Numbered from the stretch's first letter, positions 1-7,486 are shown. The stretch is 15,601 nucleotides of DNA from RGIG2206 sp045648425 (GCA_045648425.1 JAZRNV010000131.1:1-15601); one strand, 5' to 3'. Notes: generated by a model from the letters alone, not told the origin. Numbers and translations are program-made.

Positions 1-2
1 AG

Positions 3-32
3 ATCAAGACCCTGCGTCTCCGCACGAAGTAA
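3..32 (+). CDS. Possible 3' end of a rightward gene cut by the window edge
   Basis: Reading from base 3 gives IKTLRLRTK followed by TAA at 30-32, with a terminator-type hairpin starting nine bases later. This arrangement suggests the last codons of a gene whose body lies to the left of the window. Ten codons are too few to assign a family, and the match could be chance. Confidence 0.3.
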   Translation: MKTLRLRTK

Positions 33-90
33 CAAAAAAGACAGACAGCAGCGTTTTCGCTGCTGTCTGTTCTTTATGGTTTGTTTTTTG
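31..90. terminator. Bidirectional rho-independent terminator
   Basis: A perfect 13-bp stem (41-53 with 58-70) closes a TTTT loop. On the minus strand it is followed at once by CTTTTTTGTT, so it ends the methyltransferase transcript 34 nt past that gene's stop. On the plus strand the following bases (TCTTTATGGTTTGTTTTTTG) are also T-rich, so it may also end a rightward gene entering from the left. Confidence 0.85.
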
Positions 91-103
91 AAACGAAAAA
101 CAC

Positions 104-886
104 TTACACTTTTCTCAACCTAACTATAATAGCAGGGGGAATATCGTACCAGTCAAACTCACGGATACGAGCAGGCTTCTGAAATACCGGTTCCTCAAAC
201 CCATCCAGAACAAACCCTACCGCAAAGCAATCATTTAATATCATATTCAGAGGACGGTGGAAATGATATGCTTTTTTATTGTTGTTTGCAAGAACGTAGG
301 TTTCATGTAGCTTTGGTTCAATGTATTCATAGGTTTGAATTCCTGTAAGAATCTCGCCTTCGCCACTATAATCGTTTACAACTGTAATTTTTCTCATATT
401 GGGCGTTTGGAAGCAAGGGTGTATCCCAGAGAAGACAAAGATACCGCCATCGGGCAACATATCATAAACAGCCTGCAATAAGGGGCGAATATCGGAAATG
501 TCCATTACCGCCATGTTGGATACCGCTTTGTCAAAACCCTTATCACCTTGAAGTACCATCAATTCGTCATACTTTGTAGCGTCAGCAATTTGATAGTCAA
601 TAAATTCTGCACTGTCCTTACTTCTTTCTTTAGCATACTTAATCATTTCTGCGCTGTAGTCAAATGCAGTGACTTTGACTCCAAGCTCTGCCAAATAACG
701 GGAGAAATTTCCATTTCCACATGCAACATCCAAAATATGTTCCCCTTTTTGGGGATTCAATAGTTTTAATGTTGATGGTCGGATAATTTCGCGGTGGAAA
801 CTGTTACTTTCGTTGCCCATTCGCGTGTCCCAGTCTCCTGCCAAGCTATCCCAAAGGCATCGACTTTGATTGTTAATCTCTTTCAT
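104..886 (-). CDS. Class I SAM-dependent methyltransferase
   Basis: This encodes a 260-residue soluble protein with a Rossmann-fold methyltransferase core. Motif I is ILDVACGNGNF at residues 51-61 (SAM-binding glycine loop), followed by an acidic residue after the second strand (D76 in TAFDYS) and a motif IV/post-I region around DKAVSNMAVMDI. The C-terminal third (FSGIHPCF, HFHRPLN) fits the Methyltransf_11/25-type proteins that act on small molecules; the substrate cannot be read from sequence. The start is well supported: GGAGG at 893-897 sits 6 nt before the ATG. The gene stands alone, with its own promoter and terminator, next to a repeat-rich spacer. That is compatible with a recently inserted single-gene cassette, but nothing proves transfer. 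Confidence 0.85.
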   Translation of the reverse strand: MKEINNQSRCLWDSLAGDWDTRMGNESNSFHREIIRPSTLKLLNPQKGEHILDVACGNGNFSRYLAELGVKVTAFDYSAEMIKYAKERSKDSAEFIDYQIADATKYDELMVLQGDKGFDKAVSNMAVMDISDIRPLLQAVYDMLPDGGIFVFSGIHPCFQTPNMRKITVVNDYSGEGEILTGIQTYEYIEPKLHETYVLANNNKKAYHFHRPLNMILNDCFAVGFVLDGFEEPVFQKPARIREFDWYDIPPAIIVRLRKV

Positions 887-919
887 TGTACACCTCCAAA
901 AGAAAAAAATGAGAGAGTA

Positions 920-949
920 ATTATATCACAATAAGTTGAATAGAGTCAA
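920..949 (-). promoter_or_regulatory. Sigma-A-type promoter of the methyltransferase gene
   Basis: On the minus strand, TTGACT (944-949) and TATAAT (920-925) are separated by 18 bp. Transcription would start near 913 and give a leader of about 26 nt that contains the GGAGG ribosome-binding site. Confidence 0.75.
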
Positions 950-1032
950 TTCTTTTCTATTAGCCTATGCTTTTGTGGCGATAGTCGTACTTTCGCGTAC
1001 ACATCGCTTTCGAAGCGAATATAATCAATAAT

Positions 1033-1059
1033 AATCCCCCCCGCATAGCGGGGGGGATT
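1033..1059. repeat. Perfect 12-bp G/C hairpin
   Basis: AATCCCCCCCGC (1033-1044) pairs exactly with 1048-1059 around an ATA loop. Bases after it on the plus strand are TCATTTT, and on the minus strand TATTATTG, so it may act as a weak terminator. No gene visibly ends here, so it may instead be part of a dispersed intergenic repeat. Confidence 0.6.
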
Positions 1060-1093
1060 TCATTTTCGGGTATAGCCCTATGTGATACTTGCT

Positions 1094-1112
1094 GCGCACA
1101 AGTGCGCTTTTT
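1094..1112 (+). terminator. Terminator-like hairpin with T-run
   Basis: GCGCAC (1094-1099) and GTGCGC (1102-1107) form a short stem followed directly by TTTTT (1108-1112). No rightward gene precedes it, so it may be a relic or belong to the surrounding repeat material. Confidence 0.4.
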
Positions 1113-1169
1113 ATTGGCATGCCAGCCATGCAATGGTTATCGGTGACCCGTAAACAGGATGCAAATCTT

Positions 1170-1293
1170 TGCAGGCTCCCCTTGTCAGGGGAGCTGCCGG
1201 CGACAGCCGACTGAAGGGTAGTCTTTCGTTTTTCTCTCCCTCCGTCTTTTTGCTTCGCAAAAATCCACCTCCCTCATCAGAGGGAGGCAGGAC
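1170..1293. repeat. MITE-like palindromic element, gut-Clostridia type
   Basis: The two ends are imperfect inverted copies. The left arm begins CAGGCTCCCC near 1172 and the right arm ends GGGAGGCAGG at 1282-1291. Inside are nested hairpins: GCTCCCC with GGGGAGC (1175-1181/1188-1194), TTTTTGC with GCAAAAA (1247-1253/1257-1263), and CCTCCCTC with GAGGGAGG (1268-1275/1280-1287). From memory, this layout (CTCCC...GGGAG, then GGCGA..CCGACTGA, closing with CTCCGTC and a GAGGGAGG arm) matches a very common non-coding repeat in gut Clostridia. Translating it gives peptides such as SPAAPLTRG, which appear in databases as spurious proteins. Confidence 0.7.
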
Positions 1294-1390
1294 ATAAAGC
1301 GCTTTCAGCGTTTGCCTTTGATTTCTGCAATTTTTGTTCATCGCTAAAGCTCTTTTGAACCACGCGACTATCACGTGGTTTTCGTTTACA

Positions 1391-1437
1391 AAAAGAACTA
1401 CCCTAAAAGAGTTTTAATATCTCTTCTTCGGGTAGTT
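1391..1437 (-). terminator. Rho-independent terminator of the membrane-protein unit
   Basis: AACTACCC (1396-1403) pairs with GGGTAGTT (1430-1437), with an inner AAGAG/CTCTT pairing (1407-1411/1421-1425). On the minus strand the stem is followed by CTTTTTG. It lies about 90 nt beyond the stop of the 1526-2227 gene. The plus-strand side (TTGTCTT) is weaker. Confidence 0.65.
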
Positions 1438-1456
1438 TTGTCTTATATTGTTGCAA

Positions 1457-1517
1457 GCAGGTAATTTGTGTGCCAAATTCCATCTTCTTTGAAGATAACT
1501 GTCCTTAGCAACCCTGC
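1457..1517 (-). other. Possible three-way-junction RNA in the 3' UTR
   Basis: GCAGG (1457-1461) can pair with CCTGC (1513-1517) and enclose two perfect hairpins: AATTTG/CAAATT (1463-1468/1474-1479) and ATCTTC/GAAGAT (1482-1487/1491-1496). It lies between the stop codon of the membrane-protein gene and its terminator. Both strands could fold this way; only the minus strand is expected to be transcribed. Confidence 0.3.
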
Positions 1518-1525
1518 TAATTAAA

Positions 1526-2227
1526 CTACGACGTTTTTTTGTATTTACAGTGTTTTAAGCAATTGGCACAGCTAAGCGCCTTGTTGGTTTCGGGATAAAA
1601 TCTGTACGGATGTTTATGATAATTAACCTCCCAAATAATCAGCATCACAACAGAAAGAGCAAATATCGCCCAATTTATTACCGTTGCGACATCTGACAGT
1701 TGTGGAGCCAAAGTGAGTGCGCTTGCGAAAATGGCATAATCCCACCCGTTAATACCGCAATTTTTGCAGCAGTTGTTTTTGTTGTGCAAAAACAAAACGC
1801 TTAGCAGACACGTCTTTCTGACAAAGAAGGAGTTAAAACCAAATATAATACAAGCCCCGATAAGAAAAACGTACCAGCTCAAAAATCCCAAAATCTTTAT
1901 GCATGCTATAAACGCAAGATAAGCCACCCAAAGCAAAATAACAAAAGCAAGGCCTTTTCTGTTATAGCCCTCTTTTCTCTCTTTACCGGTTGGAACGTAG
2001 TGCTTTTCATAAGCTTTAAAATGCACCGCAACATCGTATTTGACAAATGCAAATTCCAGCACAAACAAATAGCCAAAAGACAACAAAATAAAGGCAATAT
2101 ACACGACGTTGGCCACATTAAGAGACAGGTCGCCCATCAATCCAAGCAGCGCAAACAGAACTGCACAGGCGGCAAAAAAGGTGGTTTCAACAAACAACAT
2201 TACGTTGTTAAACTTTCGCAACTTCAT
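1526..2227 (-). CDS. Multi-pass membrane protein with two cysteine clusters, family unknown
   Basis: I cannot name this 233-residue protein. Hydrophobic segments near residues 9-31, 41-62, 92-113, 115-136 and 181-201 suggest five membrane spans. A cysteine cluster, CCKNC, lies at 153-157 and is followed by GINGWDY. A second, CANCLKHCK, lies at 220-228 near the C-terminus, just after WEVNYHKHPYRF. Conserved-looking Cys, Trp-Asp-Tyr and His residues at both ends of the last membrane segment suggest a metal or Fe-S site, or redox-active thiols, at one membrane face; this is inference. The start follows a GGAG that overlaps the stop region of the upstream gene, with only 5 nt between the genes, so the two are probably translationally coupled and work together. 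Confidence 0.75.
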   Translation of the reverse strand: MKLRKFNNVMLFVETTFFAACAVLFALLGLMGDLSLNVANVVYIAFILLSFGYLFVLEFAFVKYDVAVHFKAYEKHYVPTGKERKEGYNRKGLAFVILLWVAYLAFIACIKILGFLSWYVFLIGACIIFGFNSFFVRKTCLLSVLFLHNKNNCCKNCGINGWDYAIFASALTLAPQLSDVATVINWAIFALSVVMLIIWEVNYHKHPYRFYPETNKALSCANCLKHCKYKKTS

Positions 2228-2232
2228 ACAAT

Positions 2233-3534
2233 TTACACTCCAAAAAGATTGCCGATAGGCAAAATCACCGCAAACACTGACGTTGCTATCGGTGAAAGCA
2301 TAGTTACGAATATTTCTTTATTCATTGCAGCGTGTTCCTCAAACTCGTTTGAGTACATTTCTTTTGCGGCCAAAAGCGTTTGCATCTCATCAAAATCCAT
2401 TTTTTCTTCTTGCAAGCCTTGATAAATTCGCATATCGATCTTTTTAACCTGCCTAAGATACATCTTGTGGCACAACTTTTTAAAAAATACGTTAGCAGCC
2501 AAATACATAGCCAACGGGAATATGGAGCCCAACACAAACAGCATCTTAGTGACTATGGAATCTCCGTTCAAAAGCCCCAGAAGGTACACGACCGCAAACA
2601 ACTGAAAATATGCTATAAGATTTATACCGGTCAAATGTAAAAAGTATTTTTTTATAGCTTGAATAGTATCTAACGAGCAAGAAAGTTCGTCGATAGGATA
2701 ACTGATTTTTTCTTCAAATCGTGACATAAAAAAGGTTTTAAACATACCAACCATAGGCAAAATCGACGTTCCTGCTATAAAAAACACAACACAAACAAGC
2801 ACCATTAATATAACGTTGCCCAAAACAAAATCATCAACAAACAACTTGGTTAGTTTGTTGTCAGAATATTCGGTGATAAATATGTAATATGCCAAACCGC
2901 CACACACCATAAGCATTGAAACAAGCAGATTTCTGCTGCGGTTTTGCAAAACCACCGTAAGCGCACACACCACTACGCTAAAAGCGAGAATGCCGGGTGT
3001 ATCGGTGACAATGGGTAAAAAGTTTGGTATGCTAACCTTAATTAAATAGTTTGTAAACACAAGCAGCGAACACAAAGCGCTTACAACAATAGCACCAACC
3101 GCCGGCTTTTCATGCTTTGAAAACAGACAAAAATATCGACTTGCACTTTTGGCATACCAATCTGACTTTTTTGCATCAGCATTAAGCAAACAGTTGAGGC
3201 GCACGCTTGTTTTATAAAACAGTTCAGAATCAAAAGTTATAATCAAAGGCCAATAAACAAGAGAAGCTAAAACAAAAACCGCATATTTATAAGGCGTAGC
3301 ATCGTTAATGAAATCGCCAAAAACAGTTATGCCCGCGTAAAATAAACCAATTGCAAACACATATAGAATCGTTGCACAAACGATTCTGTTTTTCCATATT
3401 TCGGCTTGATTTAATCTGTTTTTTGCAGTTAACCTAAAACGCAACGGCATTTCGTACAAGCAGGGTGTATACCCTGCCTGTTCATCGACAATATTTGTAG
3501 TCTCGACACATTTTTTGCATTCTGTTACACTCAT
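2233..3534 (-). CDS. Large multi-pass membrane protein, family unknown
   Basis: This 433-residue protein has about nine hydrophobic segments, alternating with a short N-terminal cytoplasmic-type region (CKKC near residues 6-9) and a charged, probably cytoplasmic stretch of about 60 residues before the last hydrophobic segment. No transporter or enzyme motif is recognised. The frame is open further upstream to 3615, but that extension runs through the consensus promoter at 3587-3615. The ATG at 3534 is preceded by GGGGGAG at a 4-nt gap, so I chose it. It is the first gene of a two-gene unit with the cysteine-cluster membrane protein. Base composition is more AT-rich than in the neighbouring glg genes. 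Function unknown: candidates include a transporter or an envelope complex. Confidence 0.75.
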   Translation of the reverse strand: MSVTECKKCVETTNIVDEQAGYTPCLYEMPLRFRLTAKNRLNQAEIWKNRIVCATILYVFAIGLFYAGITVFGDFINDATPYKYAVFVLASLVYWPLIITFDSELFYKTSVRLNCLLNADAKKSDWYAKSASRYFCLFSKHEKPAVGAIVVSALCSLLVFTNYLIKVSIPNFLPIVTDTPGILAFSVVVCALTVVLQNRSRNLLVSMLMVCGGLAYYIFITEYSDNKLTKLFVDDFVLGNVILMVLVCVVFFIAGTSILPMVGMFKTFFMSRFEEKISYPIDELSCSLDTIQAIKKYFLHLTGINLIAYFQLFAVVYLLGLLNGDSIVTKMLFVLGSIFPLAMYLAANVFFKKLCHKMYLRQVKKIDMRIYQGLQEEKMDFDEMQTLLAAKEMYSNEFEEHAAMNKEIFVTMLSPIATSVFAVILPIGNLFGV

Positions 3535-3586
3535 ACTGCTCCCCCATATCAATGGTTTTGGCCAAATGTTTACAGTTGATATTTTG

Positions 3587-3615
3587 ATTATACCACCTGG
3601 ACAAATGGCTGTCAA
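3587..3615 (-). promoter_or_regulatory. Perfect-consensus sigma-A promoter of the membrane-protein pair
   Basis: On the minus strand, TTGACA (3610-3615) and TATAAT (3587-3592) are exactly 17 bp apart, and the -10 box is extended (TGG immediately before it). Both hexamers match the consensus at every base. The predicted start near 3580 leaves a leader of about 45 nt and rules out the longer reading frame upstream of 3534. Confidence 0.9.
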
Positions 3616-3658
3616 TCATAACGATTTGGGCCGACACATACCGCAACACAATAATAAC

Positions 3659-3706
3659 TGATGCACACTCCCTTGCGGGGGTGTGCATCAAAACTTCTTT
3701 TTTATT
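3659..3706. terminator. Terminator hairpin after glgA
   Basis: TGATGCACAC (3659-3668) and GTGTGCATCA (3681-3690) form a 10-bp stem, extended inside by CCC/GGG pairing. It sits about 11 nt beyond the glgA stop. The T-rich tail is better on the plus strand (AAAACTTCTTTTTTATTT) than on the minus strand (GTTATTATTG), but the position makes it the likely end of the glg operon and an insulator for the strong promoter next to it. Confidence 0.7.
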
Positions 3707-5120
3707 TAAGCAATTCTTTGTAAAGACGGATATAGGCGTTGGCGGATGCGCCCCAACTGTTGTCGCACTCCATAGCCCGTTTGACCAGAGTTTGCCAGCC
3801 CTCGCGGTCGGCGTAGCCCTGCACGGCGCGATAGACGGTGTGAGCCATAGTATCGGCATTATAATCGCCAAAGGTGAAGCCGTTGCCCTCACCTGCTCCG
3901 CTGTCGGTGATGGTATCCTTGAGGCCGCCCGTTTCGCGTACGATGGGAATGCTGCCGTAACGCAGGGCCACCATCTGTGACAAGCCGCAGGGCTCGCTCT
4001 TGCTGGGCATCAGGAATATATCGCTGCCTGCATAAATTTTGTGAGCCAGGTCAGGAATAAAGCCGGTGCGCAGGCGGAAGGTATCGGGATAACGCTGAGT
4101 CATTTCTTGCATAAAGCTTTCATATTCATAGTCACCGCTGCCCAGCACCACCATCTGCACGCCGAATTTCATTATGGCATCCAATCTGGCTTTGACAAGG
4201 TCAAGACCCTTGTGGGATACAAGTCGGGTAACCATTGCCACAAGGGGCACATCATCGGTAACGGGCAAATCAAGCAGCTCTTGCAGCTTTTGCTTATTTA
4301 CCTTTTTGCCGCTCATATCCTCGGCGGAATAGGGGGCAAAAATGTGCTCATCCTCTGCCGGATTATATACCACGGTATCAATTCCGTTAACAATGCCCGT
4401 CAGCTTCCAGCTGCGCTCGCGAAGGATAGAATCAAGGCCGTGAGAGTACCAGGGGTCAAGAATCTCTTGGGAGTAAGAGGGCGACACCGTGCTGATGCGG
4501 TGTGCGCACTCAATGGCACCCTTCATAAGATTGATGCAGTCTTCATACTCCACCAAGCTTTGCTCTGAATCGGGTATGCCGAACACGTCACCCAAAATCT
4601 CTTTGCCAAATTTGCCTTGATACTGAATGTTGTGAATGGTAAAAAGGGTTTTTACATTCTTAAGCTTCTCTTCATTGCCGTAGAAAAGGCGCAGATAGAT
4701 GGGAATCAGCGCCGTCTGCCAATCGTTGCAATGAATAATATCGGGAGCAAAATCTATAACCTTGATTACCTCAAGCACTGCCCGAGAGAAAAAAGCAAAG
4801 CGCTCGGCATCGTCATAGTGGCCGTAAAGACTGCCACGCTTAAAATAATACTGATTATCAAGCAGATAGTAAATCACGTTGCCTGCCTTGGCCTCAAAAA
4901 TTCCGCAGTACTGACGGCGCCAGGCAACAGGCACCGATATTGAGGTTATAAACTGCATATTCTCTCGCAGGTGTTGGGGAACGGTGTCGTAAAGGGGCAT
5001 TATAACCCTGGCACCCACAAGCCGCTTGCGCAGCGCCTTGGGCAAGGCGCCCGACACATCGGCAAGTCCGCCCGACATTGCAAAGGGATATGCTTCACTG
5101 GTTGCAAATAGTACCTTCAT
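3702..5120 (-). CDS. glgA: Glycogen synthase (ADP-glucose), GT5 family
   Basis: GlgA transfers glucose from ADP-glucose to the non-reducing end of alpha-1,4-glucan. The 472-residue length is normal for the bacterial enzyme. The GT-B fold is evident: the N-terminal domain opens MKVLFATSEAYPF, with SGGLADV at 16-22, HCNDWQTALIP near 130-140 and TIHNIQYQG (H163, glucosyl-pocket His). The C-terminal domain has VTRLVSHKG (R299 and K304, phosphate contacts) and SKSEPCGLSQ (E376). The usual KxGGL lysine is replaced by Met15. AAGGAG lies about 7 nt before the ATG. It is the last gene of the glg operon, 27 nt after glgD. No glycogen phosphorylase gene follows, unlike the Bacillus glgBCDAP operon, so glycogen breakdown must be encoded elsewhere. 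Confidence 0.95.
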   Translation of the reverse strand: MKVLFATSEAYPFAMSGGLADVSGALPKALRKRLVGARVIMPLYDTVPQHLRENMQFITSISVPVAWRRQYCGIFEAKAGNVIYYLLDNQYYFKRGSLYGHYDDAERFAFFSRAVLEVIKVIDFAPDIIHCNDWQTALIPIYLRLFYGNEEKLKNVKTLFTIHNIQYQGKFGKEILGDVFGIPDSEQSLVEYEDCINLMKGAIECAHRISTVSPSYSQEILDPWYSHGLDSILRERSWKLTGIVNGIDTVVYNPAEDEHIFAPYSAEDMSGKKVNKQKLQELLDLPVTDDVPLVAMVTRLVSHKGLDLVKARLDAIMKFGVQMVVLGSGDYEYESFMQEMTQRYPDTFRLRTGFIPDLAHKIYAGSDIFLMPSKSEPCGLSQMVALRYGSIPIVRETGGLKDTITDSGAGEGNGFTFGDYNADTMAHTVYRAVQGYADREGWQTLVKRAMECDNSWGASANAYIRLYKELLK

Positions 5121-5147
5121 CTGTTTTCTCCTTTTGTGTTAAGAGGA

Positions 5148-6263
5148 TTAAACCTCACTGCCTTTTCTGATAAACACCGTATATGCAGGGGTGCCAACAA
5201 GGGTGCGTCGGTCACAGATTTTTACATTTTTATCGCTGCAAACGTGCTCAAGATATACTCCGTCGCCCACGTTGGTGGACTGCATCAAAATGCAGTTTTT
5301 AACCACTGTTCCCTTGCCAACCTTGACACCGCGGAAGAGAATAGAGTTTTCCACCTCGCCCTCGATTATACAGCCGTCGGCAATCAGCGAATTGCTAACC
5401 TTTGATTCAAGGCCGTATCTGGCAGGCATTTCATTGCGAACCTTGGTGTAAACGGGATGATTTTGAGCAAAAAGCTGACGTCTTACATCCTTTTCAAGCA
5501 AAGCCATGCTGGCCTTGACGTAGTTTTGCATACCGTCAATGACGGCAACAAAGCCGTCAACCTTATATCCGTAGACATTGAGAGTCTTGCAGCTTTCAAG
5601 TAAAATATCAAGCTCGTAGCTCTTACAGTTGCGAGCCATAGCGGCCTCAACCAGAGACATAAGCAAATCCTTACGCATAATAACGATATCGAGACTGTAA
5701 TCGCAAACTGCGTAACGCTGTGCAACCGAGGCCTCGATGATTTTGCCCTCCGACTCCAGCTTAAAGCCCAACACATCGTTTTCACCCTTGGGTGCCTCGC
5801 CGTGGCAATAGGCAATGGTTATGTCGGCATTGGTATCGATGTGCTGTGCCAGCATATCCTTCATATCGATATTGCACACAACATCGCCGTCACAAATGGC
5901 AACATACTCTTCGCGGGAGTGGTTTAAGTAGCCCATAATACCGTAAAGGGCGCTCACCTTGTCGGCGTTTGAGCCGGCGCCGGTGCTGGCGTAAGGGGGC
6001 ATTATAAACAAGCCGCCGTGCTTGCGGGCAAGATCCCACGATTTGCCGCTGCCCACGTGGTCCATAAGAGATTTATAGTTGCTGTTGGTAAGCACTGCAA
6101 CCGACTCAACATCAGCATCCACAAGATTAGACAGTGCAAAGTCAATAAGACGGTATCTGCCGCCAAAAGGTAAAGAACTGATGGCCCTTACCTCTGTAAG
6201 CTCCTTGAGCAGATGGTCGTGTGTATTTCCAAAAAGTACACCTAACATTCTCTTGCTTTTCAT
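5148..6263 (-). CDS. glgD: Glucose-1-phosphate adenylyltransferase, GlgD (regulatory-type) subunit
   Basis: This 371-residue paralogue of GlgC pairs with it in Firmicute ADP-glucose pyrophosphorylase. The nucleotidyltransferase domain comes first (SSLPFGGRYRLIDFALSN, 29-46), then a left-handed beta-helix of hexapeptide repeats (about 280-365: SNSLIADGCIIEG, NSILFRGVKVGKG and so on). The catalytic signature GGxGxRL seen in GlgC is lost, replaced by FGNTHDHLLKEL at 11-22. The metal-site segment is DGDVVCNIDM (125-134) rather than SGDHIYKMDY, and no FEEKP motif is visible. This is the known GlgD pattern: little or no catalysis alone, but it raises or tunes the activity of GlgC. Its ATG overlaps the glgC stop by 4 nt (ATGA), with AGGTGAG upstream, so translation is probably coupled and subunit ratios balanced. 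Confidence 0.93.
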   Translation of the reverse strand: MKSKRMLGVLFGNTHDHLLKELTEVRAISSLPFGGRYRLIDFALSNLVDADVESVAVLTNSNYKSLMDHVGSGKSWDLARKHGGLFIMPPYASTGAGSNADKVSALYGIMGYLNHSREEYVAICDGDVVCNIDMKDMLAQHIDTNADITIAYCHGEAPKGENDVLGFKLESEGKIIEASVAQRYAVCDYSLDIVIMRKDLLMSLVEAAMARNCKSYELDILLESCKTLNVYGYKVDGFVAVIDGMQNYVKASMALLEKDVRRQLFAQNHPVYTKVRNEMPARYGLESKVSNSLIADGCIIEGEVENSILFRGVKVGKGTVVKNCILMQSTNVGDGVYLEHVCSDKNVKICDRRTLVGTPAYTVFIRKGSEV

Positions 6264-7486
6264 ACCGTCTCACCTGCCTTTACATCAGAAGAAATCATAC
6301 TTTGAGGAAGCACGCTTGCGCCTTCCCCAACCACAACATTGTTGCCCACAACGGCTACGCCCCATTTTTTGAGGTCGCTCATCTCTTCGGGGCAACATCC
6401 GACATGAGCATTTTCGCCTATGACGCAATTTTCAGCCACCATGGCATACTCAACCACCGCACCGCTTTTTATAACCGTACCGGGCATTATGATTGAGTCG
6501 CGCACAACAGCACCCTTTTCAACGGTAACGTCACTGAAAAGTACTGAATAATCTACCGTGCCGTCAATTTCGCAGCCCTCGGAAACAATAGAGTTTTCAA
6601 TGTTGGCATTGTCACCTACATAATGAGGGGGGGCACCTGTGGTGCGTGAATAAATCCTCCACGCGGGGTCATCAAGCTGAAGATTGATCTTGGGATTGAG
6701 CAGATCGAGGTTGGCTTCCCACAAGGAGTCGATGGTGCCCACATCCTTCCAATAGCCCTCGAAGGGATAAGCCAGCATCTTACATCCGTCACGAAGCATA
6801 GCGGGAATTATGTTTTTGCCGAAATCGTTTTGAGATTCGGGATTTTGTTCATCCTCGGTAAGATATTTGCGAAGAGCCGCCCAGCTAAAGACGTATATAC
6901 CCATTGATGCCTTGTTTGATTTGGGGCTTTTGGGCTTTTCTTCAAATTCGTAGATGGTGCCGTCTTCAGTGCAATTCATTATACCGAAACGGCTTGCCTC
7001 CTCCATAGGAACCTCAAGGACGGCAATGGTGCACTCTGCGCCCGATTCCTTATGGCTTTTTATCATTTTGGAATAATCCATCTTATAAATATGGTCGCCC
7101 GAAAGAATGAGCACATACTCGGGGTCATAACGCTCAATAAAGGGGATGTTTTGGTAAATGGCATTAGCGGTGCCCTTGTACCAATCGGTGCCCGAAATCT
7201 GCTGATAGGGAGGCAGAATATGCACACCGCCGTGAAGACGGTCCAAATCCCACGGTTGGCCCGAGCCAATGTAGTCATTGAGGGCAAGGGGCTGATACTG
7301 GGTAAGTACTCCCACGGTATCTATACCGGAATTGATGCAGTTGGACAGCGGAAAATCAATAATTCGGTACTTTCCGCCGTAGGGGACTGCGGGCTTTGCA
7401 ATCTTGTTGGTCAACACACCCAAACGGCTGCCTTGACCGCCGGCCAACAGCATTGCTACACATTGTGTTCTGAACATAACGTTCAC
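6260..7486 (-). CDS. glgC: Glucose-1-phosphate adenylyltransferase, catalytic subunit
   Basis: GlgC makes ADP-glucose from ATP and glucose-1-phosphate, the committed step of glycogen synthesis. All key motifs are present in 408 residues: GGQGSRL (16-22, ATP binding), KPAVPYGGKYRIIDFPLSN (31-49), SGDHIYKMDY (129-138; D131 is the likely catalytic base and metal ligand), FEEKP (181-185; the lysine binds glucose-1-phosphate) and GYWKDVGT (244-251). A C-terminal left-handed beta-helix (about 290-400) serves oligomerisation and allostery. The chosen start is a GTG at 7486 that overlaps the glgB stop (GTGA) and lies close to AAAGGA. An ATG three codons further in (7477) is an alternative with a longer spacing. 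The next gene, glgD, overlaps the stop by 4 nt. Confidence 0.95.
   Translation of the reverse strand: MNVMFRTQCVAMLLAGGQGSRLGVLTNKIAKPAVPYGGKYRIIDFPLSNCINSGIDTVGVLTQYQPLALNDYIGSGQPWDLDRLHGGVHILPPYQQISGTDWYKGTANAIYQNIPFIERYDPEYVLILSGDHIYKMDYSKMIKSHKESGAECTIAVLEVPMEEASRFGIMNCTEDGTIYEFEEKPKSPKSNKASMGIYVFSWAALRKYLTEDEQNPESQNDFGKNIIPAMLRDGCKMLAYPFEGYWKDVGTIDSLWEANLDLLNPKINLQLDDPAWRIYSRTTGAPPHYVGDNANIENSIVSEGCEIDGTVDYSVLFSDVTVEKGAVVRDSIIMPGTVIKSGAVVEYAMVAENCVIGENAHVGCCPEEMSDLKKWGVAVVGNNVVVGEGASVLPQSMISSDVKAGETV

Larger units (their letters stand above)
961..1525. other. Gene-free, hairpin-rich intergenic region
   Basis: No credible gene is seen here. An open frame on the minus strand at 1111-1374 merely translates a palindromic repeat. 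The stretch holds a G/C hairpin at 1033-1059, a terminator-like hairpin at 1094-1112, the MITE-like element at about 1170-1293, a small hairpin near 1357-1379 (AACCACG with CGTGGTT), a terminator at 1396-1437 and a possible three-way-junction structure at 1457-1517. It separates two leftward transcription units. Confidence 0.7.

Noticed and set aside
1111..1374. An 87-codon open frame on the minus strand
   Set aside because: It is the translation of the palindromic repeat and flanking hairpins, has no ribosome-binding site, and gives the kind of peptide known to be spurious.
1351..1525. A possible tRNA or riboswitch (GGTTCAA-like bases on the minus strand)
   Set aside because: No cloverleaf, anticodon arm or acceptor pairing can be built, and no known riboswitch core is visible.
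3535..3615. A longer form of the 433-residue membrane protein starting at 3615
   Set aside because: The added codons overlap a perfect promoter, and the ATG at 3534 has a purine-rich ribosome-binding site.
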